Assembly: GCA_001898625.1 (NCBI GenBank)
Contig: MKUP01000027.1
Location: 62,001 to 126,000 of the forward strand
Length of the DNA: 64,000 nt
From: Burkholderiales bacterium 67-32
GTDB lineage: Bacteria > Pseudomonadota > Gammaproteobacteria > Burkholderiales > Burkholderiaceae_B
Direction of reading: 5' to 3'
A program made the position numbers and the translations under genes. Below the pieces are notes generated by a model. That model did no database searches, was not told the origin of the DNA, and saw only the letters and a list, made by a program, of their open reading frames with translations. The stretch's first letter is position 1. Every line of letters begins with the position of its first letter. Of this stretch, positions 46,106-59,321 are shown piece by piece.

Positions 46106-46999
46106 ATGCGCGAACTGGTGTTCGACTGCCCCGAGCAATTGGCCGAGCCGCTGTCCGACGCGCTGCTGGAAGCGGGCGTGTTGTCGGTGTCGGTCGAGGA
46201 TGCCGACTTCGGCACCGAGGCCGAGCGGCCCTTGTTCGGTGAACCCGGCCTCGAACCGGAAACCCAGGCGTGGTCGCGCAATCGCGTCGTGGCGCTGCTG
46301 CCCGACGGCGAGGATCCGGCCCAACTGCTGGCGGTCGCCTGCGCGGCCTGCGGCATCGACGAACTCCCCGTCTGGCAATTGCGCGACGTGCCGGATGCCG
46401 ACTGGGTCCGCCTGACGCAGTCGCAGTTCGAGCCCATCGAGGTCGATGCCCGTATCTGGATCGTGCCGACCTGGCACGAAGTGCCGGATCGTCCGGGCAC
46501 CATCTCCATCCGCCTGGACCCGGGCCTGGCCTTCGGTACCGGCAGCCATCCCACCACCCATCTGTGCCTGGCCTGGCTGGCCGCCAACCTGCAGGCCGGC
46601 CGCAGCGTACTGGACTACGGCTGCGGGTCGGGCATCCTGGCGATTGCCGCGCGCAAGCTCGGTGCCGGCGAAACCGTGGGCATCGACATCGACCCGCAGG
46701 CGGTCCAGTCCGCCCAGGCCAACGCCCAGGCCAACGAGGTCGAGGTCCTGACCGGCCTGCCCGACGTGCGCCAGGGCTGGCGCGCCGACGTGGTGGTCGC
46801 CAACATCCTGTCCAATCCGCTCAAGGTGCTCGCGCCCATGTTGTGCGACCGCGTGCTGCCGGGCGGCGACCTGATCCTGTCGGGCGTGCTCGAGCGGCAG
46901 GCCGACGAAGTCGCGCAGGCGTACGCGCCGTGGATCGCGATGAAGGTCTGGCGCGCGCTGGACGGCTGGGTCTGCCTGCACGGGCAGCGTCCCGCCTGA
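46106..46999 (+). CDS. prmA: ribosomal protein L11 methyltransferase
   Basis: [58 protein letters not shown]. Confidence 0.97.
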   Translation: MRELVFDCPEQLAEPLSDALLEAGVLSVSVEDADFGTEAERPLFGEPGLEPETQAWSRNRVVALLPDGEDPAQLLAVACAACGIDELPVWQLRDVPDADWVRLTQSQFEPIEVDARIWIVPTWHEVPDRPGTISIRLDPGLAFGTGSHPTTHLCLAWLAANLQAGRSVLDYGCGSGILAIAARKLGAGETVGIDIDPQAVQSAQANAQANEVEVLTGLPDVRQGWRADVVVANILSNPLKVLAPMLCDRVLPGGDLILSGVLERQADEVAQAYAPWIAMKVWRALDGWVCLHGQRPA

Positions 47000-47011
47000 C
47001 GGACGCCCGGC

Positions 47012-48193
47012 ATGACGCTCGCCACTCGCTGCCCCCAGTGCGCCACAGCGTTCCGGGTGGCTCCCGACCAGATCAAGCTGCGCGGCGGCTGGGTGCGGTG
47101 CGGGGTCTGCAATGAAGTCTTCGATAGCAGCCAGAGCCTGATCGAGCTGGACCCGGCCGGAGGCACGCCGCGCCCGGTGGCCGCCGGTCCGGCCTCGCTG
47201 TCCGAGGCGCCGGCCGAGCCGCACGTGCTGCGTCGGCGCGGGGAAGGGCTGACCGCACCCGCGCAGGATGGCGAAGAGCCGTCTTTCGCACCGGAATCCG
47301 CGCCGCCGTTTTTCGCGTTGCCGGACGTCGTCGGCAACGAATCCGTCGACCCGCCTACCCGTGCGCCATCGCCGTCCGGGGTCGAGTCCTCTTCGGTTTC
47401 GGGCGACGTCGCGCCGCCGCTTGCTTCGGACGAGGGCCTGCCTTCGGTGCTGCGATCCCGCCGCCCCGCGCCGGCCGGCCTGCCGGACGAAGCCCGGGCC
47501 GAGCCGGAGGTGGAGGCCGAGCGGCAACCCGCCGCCGATAACCTGCATGCTCCCATCGTGAGCGAGTCCCGTCCACGCGCGCAGGAACCGCGAAGCGACG
47601 AGGCGCCCGATTTCCTCGACCAGGACGTCCGCCGGCGCCGTCGGCGTGCCCTGTGGCTGTGGAGCCTGGCCGCGCTGATCGCGCTGCTGGTCCTGCTGGC
47701 GCAGGCGGCGTGGATCTTCCGTGCCGAGATCGCGACCCGCGTGCCCATGCTCCGGCCCGGCATGGAACGGCTGTGCCAGCGGTGGCAGTGCACCGTGGGC
47801 TATCCCCGCGCGCCCGAACTGCTGGTCATCGAATCTTCGTCCGTCGAGCCCTGGTCGCCCGAGTCGCCGGGATTCGCGCCGCCGATCGCCGACATGGCCG
47901 AGTCGGCGCCGGGCGAATCCTCGGAAGTCGTCCTGCCGACGCGCCAACTGGCGCTGCGGATGGTGCTGCGCAACCGCGCCACGTTCCCGCAGTCCTGGCC
48001 CGCCATCGAACTGTCGTTGATGGACCTGTCCGACGCGGTAGCCGCCCGCCGGGTGCTGCTGCCGTCGGTCTATCTGTCGCCCCGCGATTTCGCCCAGCCC
48101 CTGGGGCCGCTCCAGGAGCGGGTCCTGCGGATTCCCATCGAAACCATCGACGCCCACGCCACCGGCTACCGCGTCGCCATCTTCTATCCGTGA
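47012..48193 (+). CDS. MJ0042-type zinc-ribbon / DUF3426 protein
   Basis: TLATRCPQCATAFRVAPDQIKLRGGWVRCGVCNEVFDS; one TM; C-terminal domain. Confidence 0.9.
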   Translation: MTLATRCPQCATAFRVAPDQIKLRGGWVRCGVCNEVFDSSQSLIELDPAGGTPRPVAAGPASLSEAPAEPHVLRRRGEGLTAPAQDGEEPSFAPESAPPFFALPDVVGNESVDPPTRAPSPSGVESSSVSGDVAPPLASDEGLPSVLRSRRPAPAGLPDEARAEPEVEAERQPAADNLHAPIVSESRPRAQEPRSDEAPDFLDQDVRRRRRRALWLWSLAALIALLVLLAQAAWIFRAEIATRVPMLRPGMERLCQRWQCTVGYPRAPELLVIESSSVEPWSPESPGFAPPIADMAESAPGESSEVVLPTRQLALRMVLRNRATFPQSWPAIELSLMDLSDAVAARRVLLPSVYLSPRDFAQPLGPLQERVLRIPIETIDAHATGYRVAIFYP

Positions 48194-48198
48194 CCGCC

Positions 48199-49155
48199 AT
48201 GGCCCATCCCGAAACCGCTCCCGTCATCATCTGCGGCTCCGTTGCGTTCGATACGATCATGGTGTTCGAAGGCAAGTTCCAGGAACACATCTTGCCGGAG
48301 CAGGTCCACGCGCTCAGCGTCTCCTTCCTGGTGCCGTCCATGCGCAAGGAGTACGGCGGTTGCGCGGGCAACATCGCCTACAACATGCGGCTGCTGGGCG
48401 GTACGCCCGTGCCGGTGGCCACCGTGGGCGAGGACGCGGGCGACTACCTGCGCCGCATGCGCGAGCAAGGCACCAACGTCGACTGGGTCAAGGTCGTTCC
48501 CGACACCTTCACCGCGCAGTGTTTCATCACGACCGACCTGGCGGACAACCAGATCACCGCTTTCCACCCCGGCGCCATGTCGGCGGCGGCCACCAACGAC
48601 CTGACCGGGGCGCCCGGCGTCTGGGGCATCGTCGCGCCCGACGCGAAGGACGGCATGTTCGCGCATGCCCGGCGGCTGCATGCGCAAGGCATTCCCTTCA
48701 TCTTCGATCTGGGCCAGGCCATGCCGCTGTTCAGCGGCGAGGACCTGGAGGAAATGCTGGCGCTCGCGCAAGTGCTGACGGTCAACGACTACGAGGCCCA
48801 TGTGGTCGAGCAGCGCACGGGCCGCAGCATGGCCGACATCGCCGCCGGCCTGCAGGCAGCCATCGTGACCCGGGGCGAGAAGGGCTCGACGCTGCTGACC
48901 GGCGGCCAGGAGATCCAGATCGATCCCGTCAAGGCCGAGGCGGTGGTGGATCCCACCGGCTGCGGCGATGCCTACCGGGCCGGCCTGCTGTACGGGCTGA
49001 CGGTGGGATGGCGCTGGGAAGACTGCTGCAAGCTGGCCAGCCTGATGGGTGCGATCAAGATCGCCTGGCGGGGCCCGCAGAACCACCAGATCAGCCGCGA
49101 AGAGATCTCGTCGCGCCTGGAGCGCAGCTACGGACTCTCGTTGCCCCAGGGCTGA
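48199..49155 (+). CDS. PfkB-family carbohydrate (adenosine/ribo-) kinase
   Basis: GGCAGNIAYNMRLLGG; VVDPTGCGDAYRAGLLYGL. Confidence 0.93.
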   Translation: MAHPETAPVIICGSVAFDTIMVFEGKFQEHILPEQVHALSVSFLVPSMRKEYGGCAGNIAYNMRLLGGTPVPVATVGEDAGDYLRRMREQGTNVDWVKVVPDTFTAQCFITTDLADNQITAFHPGAMSAAATNDLTGAPGVWGIVAPDAKDGMFAHARRLHAQGIPFIFDLGQAMPLFSGEDLEEMLALAQVLTVNDYEAHVVEQRTGRSMADIAAGLQAAIVTRGEKGSTLLTGGQEIQIDPVKAEAVVDPTGCGDAYRAGLLYGLTVGWRWEDCCKLASLMGAIKIAWRGPQNHQISREEISSRLERSYGLSLPQG

Positions 49156-49318
49156 CGCGCCCATCGCGGTCATGGTTTGAAACAACCTGGCCGGTCCGGG
49201 GCAGGCGCCCAAGGGCCGGGGGGCGAACCGACAGGGTATAAATCCAGTCCAAGACCTTTGTTTCATACCAAGAAGAGGGCGCTGCGGCGTTTCTCCGCTT
49301 TTCCATCAGGATGGCTCT

Positions 49319-49819
49319 ATGAATCCAAGCAATTCGTCTCTTTCCCTGGCTGCCGGACGCGGGCGCGTGCTGGCCGTGGCCGCCGCGCTGTCCGCGCTGG
49401 CGCTTCTGGCCGGATGCGCGACGGGCAGCAACTCGGCGTCGGTCTATGACCGCAACCAGGCGCAGCGCGAGCAGGTGGTGCGCATGGGGACGGTGGAGTC
49501 GGTGCGGCGCGTCACGATCGACCGCGGCCAGACCGGCGTGGGCACGGCCGGCGGCGCCATCGTCGGCGGCGTGGCGGGCAGCAGCATAGGCGGGGGCCGC
49601 GGCCAGATCATCACGTCGGTGCTGGGCGCGATCGCCGGCGGCATCGCCGGGCAAGCCGTGGAAGGCGGCATGTCCAAGCGCGACGGCCTGGAAATCACCG
49701 TTCGCTTCCAGAACGGAGAAATGCGCTCCATCGTGCAGGAAGCCGACGAGATGTTCTATGTCGGGGATCGTGTGCGCGTGCTGAGCGGAACCGGCGCCAC
49801 CCGCGTCACGCATCTGTAA
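49319..49819 (+). CDS. glycine-zipper 2TM-domain lipoprotein (SlyB/Pcp-like)
   Basis: Lipobox LLAGC; GTAGGAIVGGVAGSSIGGGRGQIITSVLGAIAGGIAGQAVE. Confidence 0.93.
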   Translation: MNPSNSSLSLAAGRGRVLAVAAALSALALLAGCATGSNSASVYDRNQAQREQVVRMGTVESVRRVTIDRGQTGVGTAGGAIVGGVAGSSIGGGRGQIITSVLGAIAGGIAGQAVEGGMSKRDGLEITVRFQNGEMRSIVQEADEMFYVGDRVRVLSGTGATRVTHL

Positions 49820-49892
49820 GGCAGAGAGGCCAGGCGCCGCTTGCCTGGCGGCGCTTCAGCGATGCCGGCGTGGGCCTTGAGCCCGCCTGGCA

Positions 49893-50450
49893 TCACAGCC
49901 CGAAGATGGGCAGGCCGATGCGGGACAGCACCATCAGCGCGATCTGCGTCAGCAGGAACAGGACTAGCGGCGACAGGTCCAGGCTTCCCAGCGAAGGCAG
50001 CACGCGCCGGATCGGATCCAGCAGCGGCGCCGTCAGCGCGTGAAGGACCGGCATGGCCGGCGCGCTGGGATTGACCCACGACAGGATCACCATCAGCAGC
50101 GTGACCCACATCACCAGGTTGATGGACCACTTCAGCATCAGCATCAGCGCGATCCACAGCCCCTCGGGCAGCATGGAAAGCGGATTGCCGCCCGCCACCA
50201 GCATGATGGCCACCAGATAGACCAGCGCCGTCAACCAGGCCGCCACCAGGCTGGCCCAATCCACGCCACCCCGCCCCCCCAGCACCCGCCGCAGCGGAAT
50301 CACCACCCAGTCGGTGACCTGGAACACGGTCCGCGAAATAGGGTTGTACGGCGGCATCCGCACGAACTGCAGCCACAGCCGCAGCAGCAGCACGGCCCCG
50401 TAAAGGGTGAAAACGACGTTGAGCAGAAAACGGGCGATATCGCCAACCAT
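49893..50450 (-). CDS. YggT-family membrane protein
   Basis: Two YggT repeats with PYNPISRTVFQVTDWVVIPLRRVL and ALTAPLLDPIRRVLP; RBS GGAG before ATG at 50450. Confidence 0.92.
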   Translation of the reverse strand: MVGDIARFLLNVVFTLYGAVLLLRLWLQFVRMPPYNPISRTVFQVTDWVVIPLRRVLGGRGGVDWASLVAAWLTALVYLVAIMLVAGGNPLSMLPEGLWIALMLMLKWSINLVMWVTLLMVILSWVNPSAPAMPVLHALTAPLLDPIRRVLPSLGSLDLSPLVLFLLTQIALMVLSRIGLPIFGL

Positions 50451-50536
50451 GGGAACTCCGAATGCCTGCACGACTTATTCAGCAGGCTGTAAGCAAAAGA
50501 TTATAGCTCCCTGCACAAGTCTCCCACCGACCCAGG

Positions 50537-50602
50537 ATGCGGTGGATCCGGCTTTGCCGGTCCACCCGCATCGCCCCCTGGGGGGGCGCGCGAAGCGCGT
50601 AG
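50537..50602. repeat. REP-like intergenic hairpin cluster
   Basis: ATGCGGTGGATCCGGC-TTT-GCCGGTCCACCCGCAT (50537-50571), then CGCCCCC-TGG-GGGGGCG (50572-50588), then GCGC-GAA-GCGC and a G6 run. Confidence 0.6.
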
Positions 50603-50613
50603 GGGGGACTAAA

Positions 50614-50647
50614 AAACCCCGCCAAAGCTTGCACCTTGGCGGGGTTT
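50614..50647 (-). terminator. strong Rho-independent (potentially bidirectional) terminator
   Basis: AAACCCCGCCAA-N10-TTGGCGGGGTTT, 12-bp perfect arms, A/T tracts on both sides; downstream of the histone-like gene. Confidence 0.88.
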
Positions 50648-50678
50648 GAACCAGAGCGCAAGGCGCTCCGATTAGGGC

Positions 50679-51209
50679 TTACGGGCGGCTGCCCGTAGGG
50701 AAGGGCCAAGCAGCGGCAGGGTTGAGCGCCGTTTTCGCGCCCGGCGCAGCCGCGGTCGAGGGCGCAGGGGCAGGCTTTTTGGCAGCAGGCTTCTTGGGAG
50801 CCGCCTTTTTGGCCGCAGGCTTCTTGGCAGCAGGCTTCTTGGCAGCAGGCTTCTTGGCGGCAGCTTTCTTGGCCGGGGCCTTCTTGGCTGCAACCTTCTT
50901 CACTGCGGCTTTCTTGGCCGGGGCCTTCTTGGCCGCAACCTTCTTCACTGCGGCTTTCTTGGCCGGGGCCTTCTTGGCCGCAACCTTCTTCACTGCGGCT
51001 TTCTTGGCCGGAGCCTTCTTGGCCGCGACCTTCTTCACTGCGGCTTTCTTGGCCGGGGCCTTCTTGGCCGCGACCTTCTTCACCGCGGCTTTCTTGGCCG
51101 GAGCCTTCTTCGCCGCAACCTTCTTCACTGCCGCCTTCTTGGCCGGGGCTTTCTTAGCCGGGGCTTTCTTGGCTACCGCTTTCTTCGCGGCCTTCTTGGC
51201 TGTCGCCAT
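50679..51209 (-). CDS. histone H1-like DNA-binding protein (BpH1-type Lys/Ala/Pro-rich)
   Basis: [35 protein letters not shown]..., AKKA/PAKK repeats. Confidence 0.93.
   Translation of the reverse strand: MATAKKAAKKAVAKKAPAKKAPAKKAAVKKVAAKKAPAKKAAVKKVAAKKAPAKKAAVKKVAAKKAPAKKAAVKKVAAKKAPAKKAAVKKVAAKKAPAKKAAVKKVAAKKAPAKKAAAKKPAAKKPAAKKPAAKKAAPKKPAAKKPAPAPSTAAAPGAKTALNPAAAWPFPTGSRP
50865..51140 (-). repeat. 45-bp in-frame tandem repeats inside the histone H1-like gene (15-aa unit [15 protein letters not shown])
   Basis: ttcttcactgcggctttcttggccggggccttcttggccgcaacc repeated about six times with point variants. Confidence 0.9.
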
Positions 51210-51588
51210 GGTCTGCTCCTTTACGAGACGTTCAGGGACCCAGAACACGAACCCGCTCGGACCATCCTCACGGGCTATTCATCGGCGCAAACCCTGCTGG
51301 TGAACGAAACCTCAACAGCGGAATCAGTTTGCGCTAATGAATGCTTTACACAGCCATTCGACATACCCCGCACCGTGTGCGACCCATGTCGAATGACTTG
51401 GCAGGCGGTTTCCCGCCTGCCGGATGACACCTCCGTTTGCCCGGCCGCCCATGCTTCGTCTTCGACAAAGCAACAGGCGCAGGGGCCGGATGGTGCGCTG
51501 GGCGAGGGGGCCTGCCCCAACCGCCGCGTCTGAACTCATCCGGGCCCTGCCGGGCGCCCGAGGGCGCCTGATCCTGTCTACGTGCGGT

Positions 51589-52752
51589 CTAGTCCCAGCT
51601 CAGCGCTCCGCCGGTCTGGTACTCGATCACACGCGTTTCAAAGAAATTGCGTTCTTTCTTCAAGTCGATCATTTCCGCCATCCACGGGAAGGGGTTTTCT
51701 TCCTGGGGGTACAGCGGCTCGATGCCGATCTGCTGGCAGCGGCGGTTGGCGATGAAGCGCAGATACGATTTGAACATCGGCGCATTCAGGCCCAGCACGC
51801 CACGCGGCATGGTGTCTTCGGCGTAAGCGTATTCGAGTTCGACCGCCTTGCGGAAGAGGCCGCGGATTTCCTCGCGGAATTCCGGCGTCCACAGATGCGG
51901 GTTCTCGAGCTTGATCGTGTTGATGAGGTCGATGCCGAAATTGCAGTGCATGGACTCGTCCCGCAGGATGTACATGTACTGCTCGGCCGCGCCGGTCATC
52001 TTGTTCTGCCGGCCCAGCGCCAGGATCTGGGTGAAGCCGACGTAGAAGAACAGGCCTTCCATCAGGCATGCGAAGACGATCAGCGACTTCAGCAGGGTCT
52101 GGTCGGCCTCCGGCGTGCCCGTCTTGAAGTTCGGGTCGGCGATGGCGTCGATGAAGGGGATCAGGAATTCGTCCTTGGCGCGGATGGACGGAACTTCATT
52201 GTAGGCATTGAAGATTTCCGACTCGTCCAGGTCCAGGCTTTCGACGATGTACTGGTAGGCGTGGGTGTGGATCGCTTCCTCGAAAGCCTGGCGCAGCAGG
52301 AACTGCCGGCACTCCGGGGCGGTGATGTGGCGATACGTGCCCAGCACGATGTTGTTCGCGGCGAGCGAGTCGGCCGTGACGAAGAACCCCAGGTTGCGCT
52401 TGATGATGCGGCGCTCGTCCTCGGTCAGGCCCTCGGGGTTCTTCCACAGCGCGATGTCGCGCGACATGTTGATTTCCTGCGGCATCCAGTGGTTGGCGCA
52501 GGTGGCCAGGTATTTTTCCCAAGCCCACTTGTACTTGAACGGGACCAGCTGGTTGACGTCCGTCTGGCCGTTGATGATGCGCTTGTCCGCGATGTTGACG
52601 CGGCTTGAGGAGGCGCCGCCGGACGCGGCAGCGCCCGAGGCCAGCGCGACCTCGTCGAACGCGCCGGCGTGTTCGCGCGGCGCGGCGGCGCCCACCGGCT
52701 GCAGGGCCGGCGTGGCGGAGGGGGTGGATACTTCTTCGTCCCAAGACAACAT
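51589..52752 (-). CDS. nrdB: ribonucleoside-diphosphate reductase class Ia, beta subunit
   Basis: Metal ligands [28 protein letters not shown]; start MLSWDEEVS. Confidence 0.97.
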   Translation of the reverse strand: MLSWDEEVSTPSATPALQPVGAAAPREHAGAFDEVALASGAAASGGASSSRVNIADKRIINGQTDVNQLVPFKYKWAWEKYLATCANHWMPQEINMSRDIALWKNPEGLTEDERRIIKRNLGFFVTADSLAANNIVLGTYRHITAPECRQFLLRQAFEEAIHTHAYQYIVESLDLDESEIFNAYNEVPSIRAKDEFLIPFIDAIADPNFKTGTPEADQTLLKSLIVFACLMEGLFFYVGFTQILALGRQNKMTGAAEQYMYILRDESMHCNFGIDLINTIKLENPHLWTPEFREEIRGLFRKAVELEYAYAEDTMPRGVLGLNAPMFKSYLRFIANRRCQQIGIEPLYPQEENPFPWMAEMIDLKKERNFFETRVIEYQTGGALSWD

Positions 52753-52778
52753 AGATCGACTCCGGTGTTCAGCGGGGG

Positions 52779-55676
<2,898 letters not shown>

Positions 55677-55883
55677 AAGGCCTCCTGGATGCATGAAGGC
55701 GCGGGGGGCCGCGCCGGTACTCGGTGTTCTGGGATTTGCAGCGAAATAATTCTGGATTACAAGGGCGTCAGGCCGCGCCGGAGCGCGGCTTGGGGCCTAA
55801 CGACGAAGCGCGGAGCGGCATGGGCCGCCGCACATCCGGGCTGGTATGGATAAGCCATGTTTTCCCCCTCCCTTGCAGCGCGG

Positions 55884-55930
55884 GCACTACATCTAGTGGT
55901 GTGTGACCGGCAAGGCACTAATTCTAGGGG
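55884..55930 (-). promoter_or_regulatory. candidate tandem NrdR boxes upstream of nrdAB
   Basis: GCACTACATCTAGTGG (55884-55899) and GCACTAATTCTAGGGG (55915-55930), starts 31 bp apart. Confidence 0.6.
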
Positions 55931-56146
55931 GGTGCAGATTGTACGGCAAGTGTCAAAATGTTGCTGGCGGAGAGAATCCGGCGCTCACATAGGTAATCCG
56001 GGCTCTATTTGTTAGACAGCTAGCAATCATGCGTGTTTCACGCGGAAAGGTGCACGAGGCAGGCGTGAAATGCGGCGTTTGCAGCGCGTGAAACAGAGCG
56101 GGTGCGGGTTGAGCCTGGGCGGGCCGGGGTTGGCGAGGGCGAGATT

Positions 56147-56722
56147 CTACAGGAGGGGCAGGGCGGTCCAGCCGGTATCGCGGCCATACCGGCCCCAGTC
56201 GAAGGCGGGACCGGGGTCGGTCTTGCGGCCGGGGGCGATGTGTTCGTGGCCGCGGACGGCTTGCAGGGGGTGGCGGGCGCGCAGGGCGGGGGTGAGCCAG
56301 GCCAGGGCGCGGTACTGGGCGTCGGTGAAGGGCAAGGTGTCGCAGCCTTCGAGTTCGATGCCGATGGAGAAGTCGTTGCAGCGCTCGCGGCCGGCGTAGC
56401 AGGAGACGCCGGCGTGCCAGGCCCGCTGGTCGGTGCTGGCGAACTGGACGATGACGCCGCCGCGGTCGATCAGGAAGTGGGCCGAGACCTTCAGGCCGCG
56501 CAGGCAGTCGAACCAGGGGTGGGCGTCGCAGTCGAGGGTATTGGTGAACAGGGCCTCGACGTAGGGGCCGCCGAATTCGCCGGGCGGCAGGCTGATGTTG
56601 TGCAGGACCAGCAGCGAGACTTCCGTGCCGGCCGGCCGTTCGTCGGTGTTGGGGGAGGGGACGCGGCGCACGGCGGGGTGGTCGATCCAGCCCCGGTCGT
56701 CCAGCCGCGCGGCGGTGTTCAT
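56147..56722 (-). CDS. ampD: 1,6-anhydro-N-acetylmuramyl-L-alanine amidase
   Basis: SLLVLHNISLPPGEFGG, AHFLIDRGGVIVQFASTDQRAWHAGVS, NDFSIGIELEG. Confidence 0.95.
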   Translation of the reverse strand: MNTAARLDDRGWIDHPAVRRVPSPNTDERPAGTEVSLLVLHNISLPPGEFGGPYVEALFTNTLDCDAHPWFDCLRGLKVSAHFLIDRGGVIVQFASTDQRAWHAGVSCYAGRERCNDFSIGIELEGCDTLPFTDAQYRALAWLTPALRARHPLQAVRGHEHIAPGRKTDPGPAFDWGRYGRDTGWTALPLL

Positions 56723-56964
56723 TTGCCGGGGCCCTTCAGCGAATGGGCCAGGCTGCAATAGTTATAGCCCTTGCGCCGCACGGCTTCGGACGGCGGCAGG
56801 TGGATGCCGCAGTGGGCGCAGCGCACCATGCCGTCGGCCGGGAAGCGGCTGGCGTCGGCGCGGCGCGATTCGCGGCGGTGGCCCTTGACGGCGCTGCGGG
56901 CGGCGATGCGGGCCACGAGCAGCGCGGCCACGATGACGAACACCCAGAAAAGTAGCTTGCCCAT
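56719..56964 (-). CDS. small PP0621-family zinc-ribbon-like membrane protein
   Basis: 81 aa, one TM, MVRCAHCGIHLPPSEAV...YCSLAH. Confidence 0.85.
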   Translation of the reverse strand: MGKLLFWVFVIVAALLVARIAARSAVKGHRRESRRADASRFPADGMVRCAHCGIHLPPSEAVRRKGYNYCSLAHSLKGPGK

Positions 56965-56985
56965 GGTGGTTGGGGGTCCTGGTTT

Positions 56986-57837
56986 CTAGCGGTGCAGGAT
57001 GAACTCGAGCACGAACCGGGTGCCGGTGTAGGCCAGCAGCAGGAAGGCGAAGCCCACCAGCGTCCAGCGCAGCGCGATGCGGCCGCGCCAGCCCCAGACC
57101 TGGCGGCCCAGCAGCAGCAGGCCGAAGGTCAGCCACGAGAGCAGGGTGAAGACGGTCTTGTGGTCCAGCGGCAGGGCGGTGCCGGACAGCGACTCGGAAA
57201 TGACGATGCCGCTGATGACGGCCAGGGTCAGCAGCACGAAGCCGATCCAGATCAGCCGGAACAGCAGGCGCTCGAGCACCAGCAGGGGCGGCACGGCATC
57301 GAACAGACGGGCGTAGACCCGGGCCGAATGCCGGGGCTGGGGCGGATTGCTGGCCGAGATGTCGTGCAGGCGCCGGTCGGCCGAGGCCATCAGCAGCGCG
57401 TGCAGGGCGGCGATGGTGATCATGCTGTAGGCGGCCAGCGCGATGGCCAGGTGCACCCGTAGCCAGCCGCTGTCGGCGTGGGCGATGACGCGGCCCTCGG
57501 GAAAGACCACGGGCAGCACGGTGCCGATCACGCCCAGCGGCATCAACCAGAGCCGCAGGCCGCCGATCGCGACCCACAGGCTTTCGGCCCAGAAGACGAC
57601 CAGGCCCAGCCACAGCGCGGCCGAGATGCCCAGGGCGAAGCCCAGTTTCAGATTGCCGTCCCCCAGCATGGCCTGCTGGACCGCAAGGCCGTGCACGATC
57701 AGCACCAGCGCCAGCCCCAGGCGCTCGGCGGAGCCGGTCCGGGGTTCAGGGTGCGACGAGACGGCTCGCCACGCGAGTACCGTCAACAAGGCGTAACCGG
57801 CCGCGGCCAGTGCGTGCAATACAATTCCCATATCCAT
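56986..57837 (-). CDS. cytochrome c assembly/CcsA (YpjD/HemX-like) membrane protein
   Basis: Eight predicted TM stretches, GWLRVHLAIALAAYSMITIAALHALLM, DHKTVFTLLSWLTF. Confidence 0.9.
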   Translation of the reverse strand: MDMGIVLHALAAAGYALLTVLAWRAVSSHPEPRTGSAERLGLALVLIVHGLAVQQAMLGDGNLKLGFALGISAALWLGLVVFWAESLWVAIGGLRLWLMPLGVIGTVLPVVFPEGRVIAHADSGWLRVHLAIALAAYSMITIAALHALLMASADRRLHDISASNPPQPRHSARVYARLFDAVPPLLVLERLLFRLIWIGFVLLTLAVISGIVISESLSGTALPLDHKTVFTLLSWLTFGLLLLGRQVWGWRGRIALRWTLVGFAFLLLAYTGTRFVLEFILHR

Positions 57838-57860
57838 GGAAGTGTAAGCGAATCCCATTC

Positions 57861-59279
57861 ATGCTCGATAACCTTACCGCTCGCCTGTCGCGCGTCGTCA
57901 AGACCCTGAAGGGGGAAGCGCGCCTGACCGAGGCGAATACGCAGGAAATGCTGCGCGAAGTCCGTCTGGCGCTGCTGGAAGCCGACGTGTCCCTGCCGGT
58001 CGTGCGCGAGTTCGTCGCGCGGGTCAAGGAAAAGGCGCTGGGCGAGGACGTCACGGGCAGCCTGACGCCGGGCCAGGCCCTGGTGGGGGTGGTCCACAAG
58101 GAGCTGACCGCCCTCATGGGCGGCGACCTCGGGCCCCACGCCAGCGAGCTGTCGCTGGCCCAGCAGCCGCCGGCCGTGATCCTGATGGCGGGCCTGCAGG
58201 GGTCGGGCAAGACCACCACCACCGGCAAGCTGGCCCGCTGGCTGGCCGAAGGCGGCCATGTCCAGAACGGCCGCAAGACGGGCAAGAAGAAGGTGCTGGT
58301 GGTCAGCGCCGACGTCTACCGTCCCGCCGCCATCGAACAGTTGAAGACCGTGGCCGCGCAGGCCGGCGTCGATTTCCTGCCCTCGTCCACCGACCAGGCG
58401 CCCGAGGCCATCGCTCGCAGCGCGCTCGACCATGCCCGCAAGCACCATTACGACGTGCTGATCGTCGATACGGCCGGCCGCCTGGGCATCGACGAGGCGC
58501 TGATGAACGAGATCCGCGCGCTGCATGCCCTGCTCGACCCGATCGAGACCCTGTTCGTGGTCGACGCGATGCTGGGCCAGGACGCGGTCAACGTCGCCAA
58601 GGCCTTCAACGATGCCCTGCCGCTGACCGGCGTGGTCCTGACCAAGCTGGATGGCGATGCGCGCGGCGGCGCGGCGCTGTCGGTGCGCCACGTGACCGGC
58701 AAGCCGCTCAAGTTCGTCGGCGTGTCCGAGAAGCTGTCCGGCCTTGAGCCCTTCCATCCCGAGCGCATGGCGCAGCGGGTGCTGGGCATGGGCGACATCC
58801 TGTCGCTGGTGGAAGAGGCGCAGCGCGCGATCGACGTGGACGAGGCGCAGAAGCTGGCCGCCAAGCTCAAGTCGGGCGACAAGTTCGACCTGAACGATTT
58901 CCGCGCCCAGATCGCGCAGATGAAGAACCTGGGCGACATGGGCTCGTTGCTGGAGAAGCTGCCGGCGCAGTTCTCGCAGGCGGCTTCGCAAATCGACAGC
59001 AAGCAGGCCGGCAAGCAGATCCGCCGCATGGAGGGCATCCTGAACTCCATGACCGCGCTCGAGCGTGCCAAGCCCGAGCTGATCAAGGCCTCGCGCAAGC
59101 GCCGCATCGCCACCGGCGCCGGCGTGCAGGTGCAGGAGGTCAACCGCATGCTGTCGCAGTTCGAACAGATGCAGGCCATGATGAAGCAGATGAAGAAGGG
59201 CGGCATGGCCAAGATGATGCGCGCCATGGGCGGCATGAAGGCGCTGCGCGGCATGAAGGGCTTGCCTGGACTCAAGTAA
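57861..59279 (+). CDS. ffh: signal recognition particle protein (SRP54)
   Basis: MLDNLTARLSRVVKTLKGEARLTE; GLQGSGKTTTTGKLA; DTAGRLGIDE; Met-rich M domain. Confidence 0.98.
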   Translation: MLDNLTARLSRVVKTLKGEARLTEANTQEMLREVRLALLEADVSLPVVREFVARVKEKALGEDVTGSLTPGQALVGVVHKELTALMGGDLGPHASELSLAQQPPAVILMAGLQGSGKTTTTGKLARWLAEGGHVQNGRKTGKKKVLVVSADVYRPAAIEQLKTVAAQAGVDFLPSSTDQAPEAIARSALDHARKHHYDVLIVDTAGRLGIDEALMNEIRALHALLDPIETLFVVDAMLGQDAVNVAKAFNDALPLTGVVLTKLDGDARGGAALSVRHVTGKPLKFVGVSEKLSGLEPFHPERMAQRVLGMGDILSLVEEAQRAIDVDEAQKLAAKLKSGDKFDLNDFRAQIAQMKNLGDMGSLLEKLPAQFSQAASQIDSKQAGKQIRRMEGILNSMTALERAKPELIKASRKRRIATGAGVQVQEVNRMLSQFEQMQAMMKQMKKGGMAKMMRAMGGMKALRGMKGLPGLK

Positions 59280-59321
59280 AGCCCCGACAATCGCGGTTCC
59301 GTGGTCCCGTCTCCAGGAACG

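Noticed and set aside
44726-48157. 1143-aa minus-strand ORF
   Set aside because: Antisense shadow of accC-prmA-DUF3426; no protein-family signal.
50865-51140. Tandem repeats considered as CRISPR-like array
   Set aside because: 45-bp units are contiguous, in frame and encode Lys/Ala repeats; no spacers.
51400-51421. GGCAGGCGG-TTTC-CCGCCTGCC hairpin between histone-like gene and nrdB
   Set aside because: Isolated short hairpin without T-tract or clear promoter; insufficient evidence for an ncRNA.
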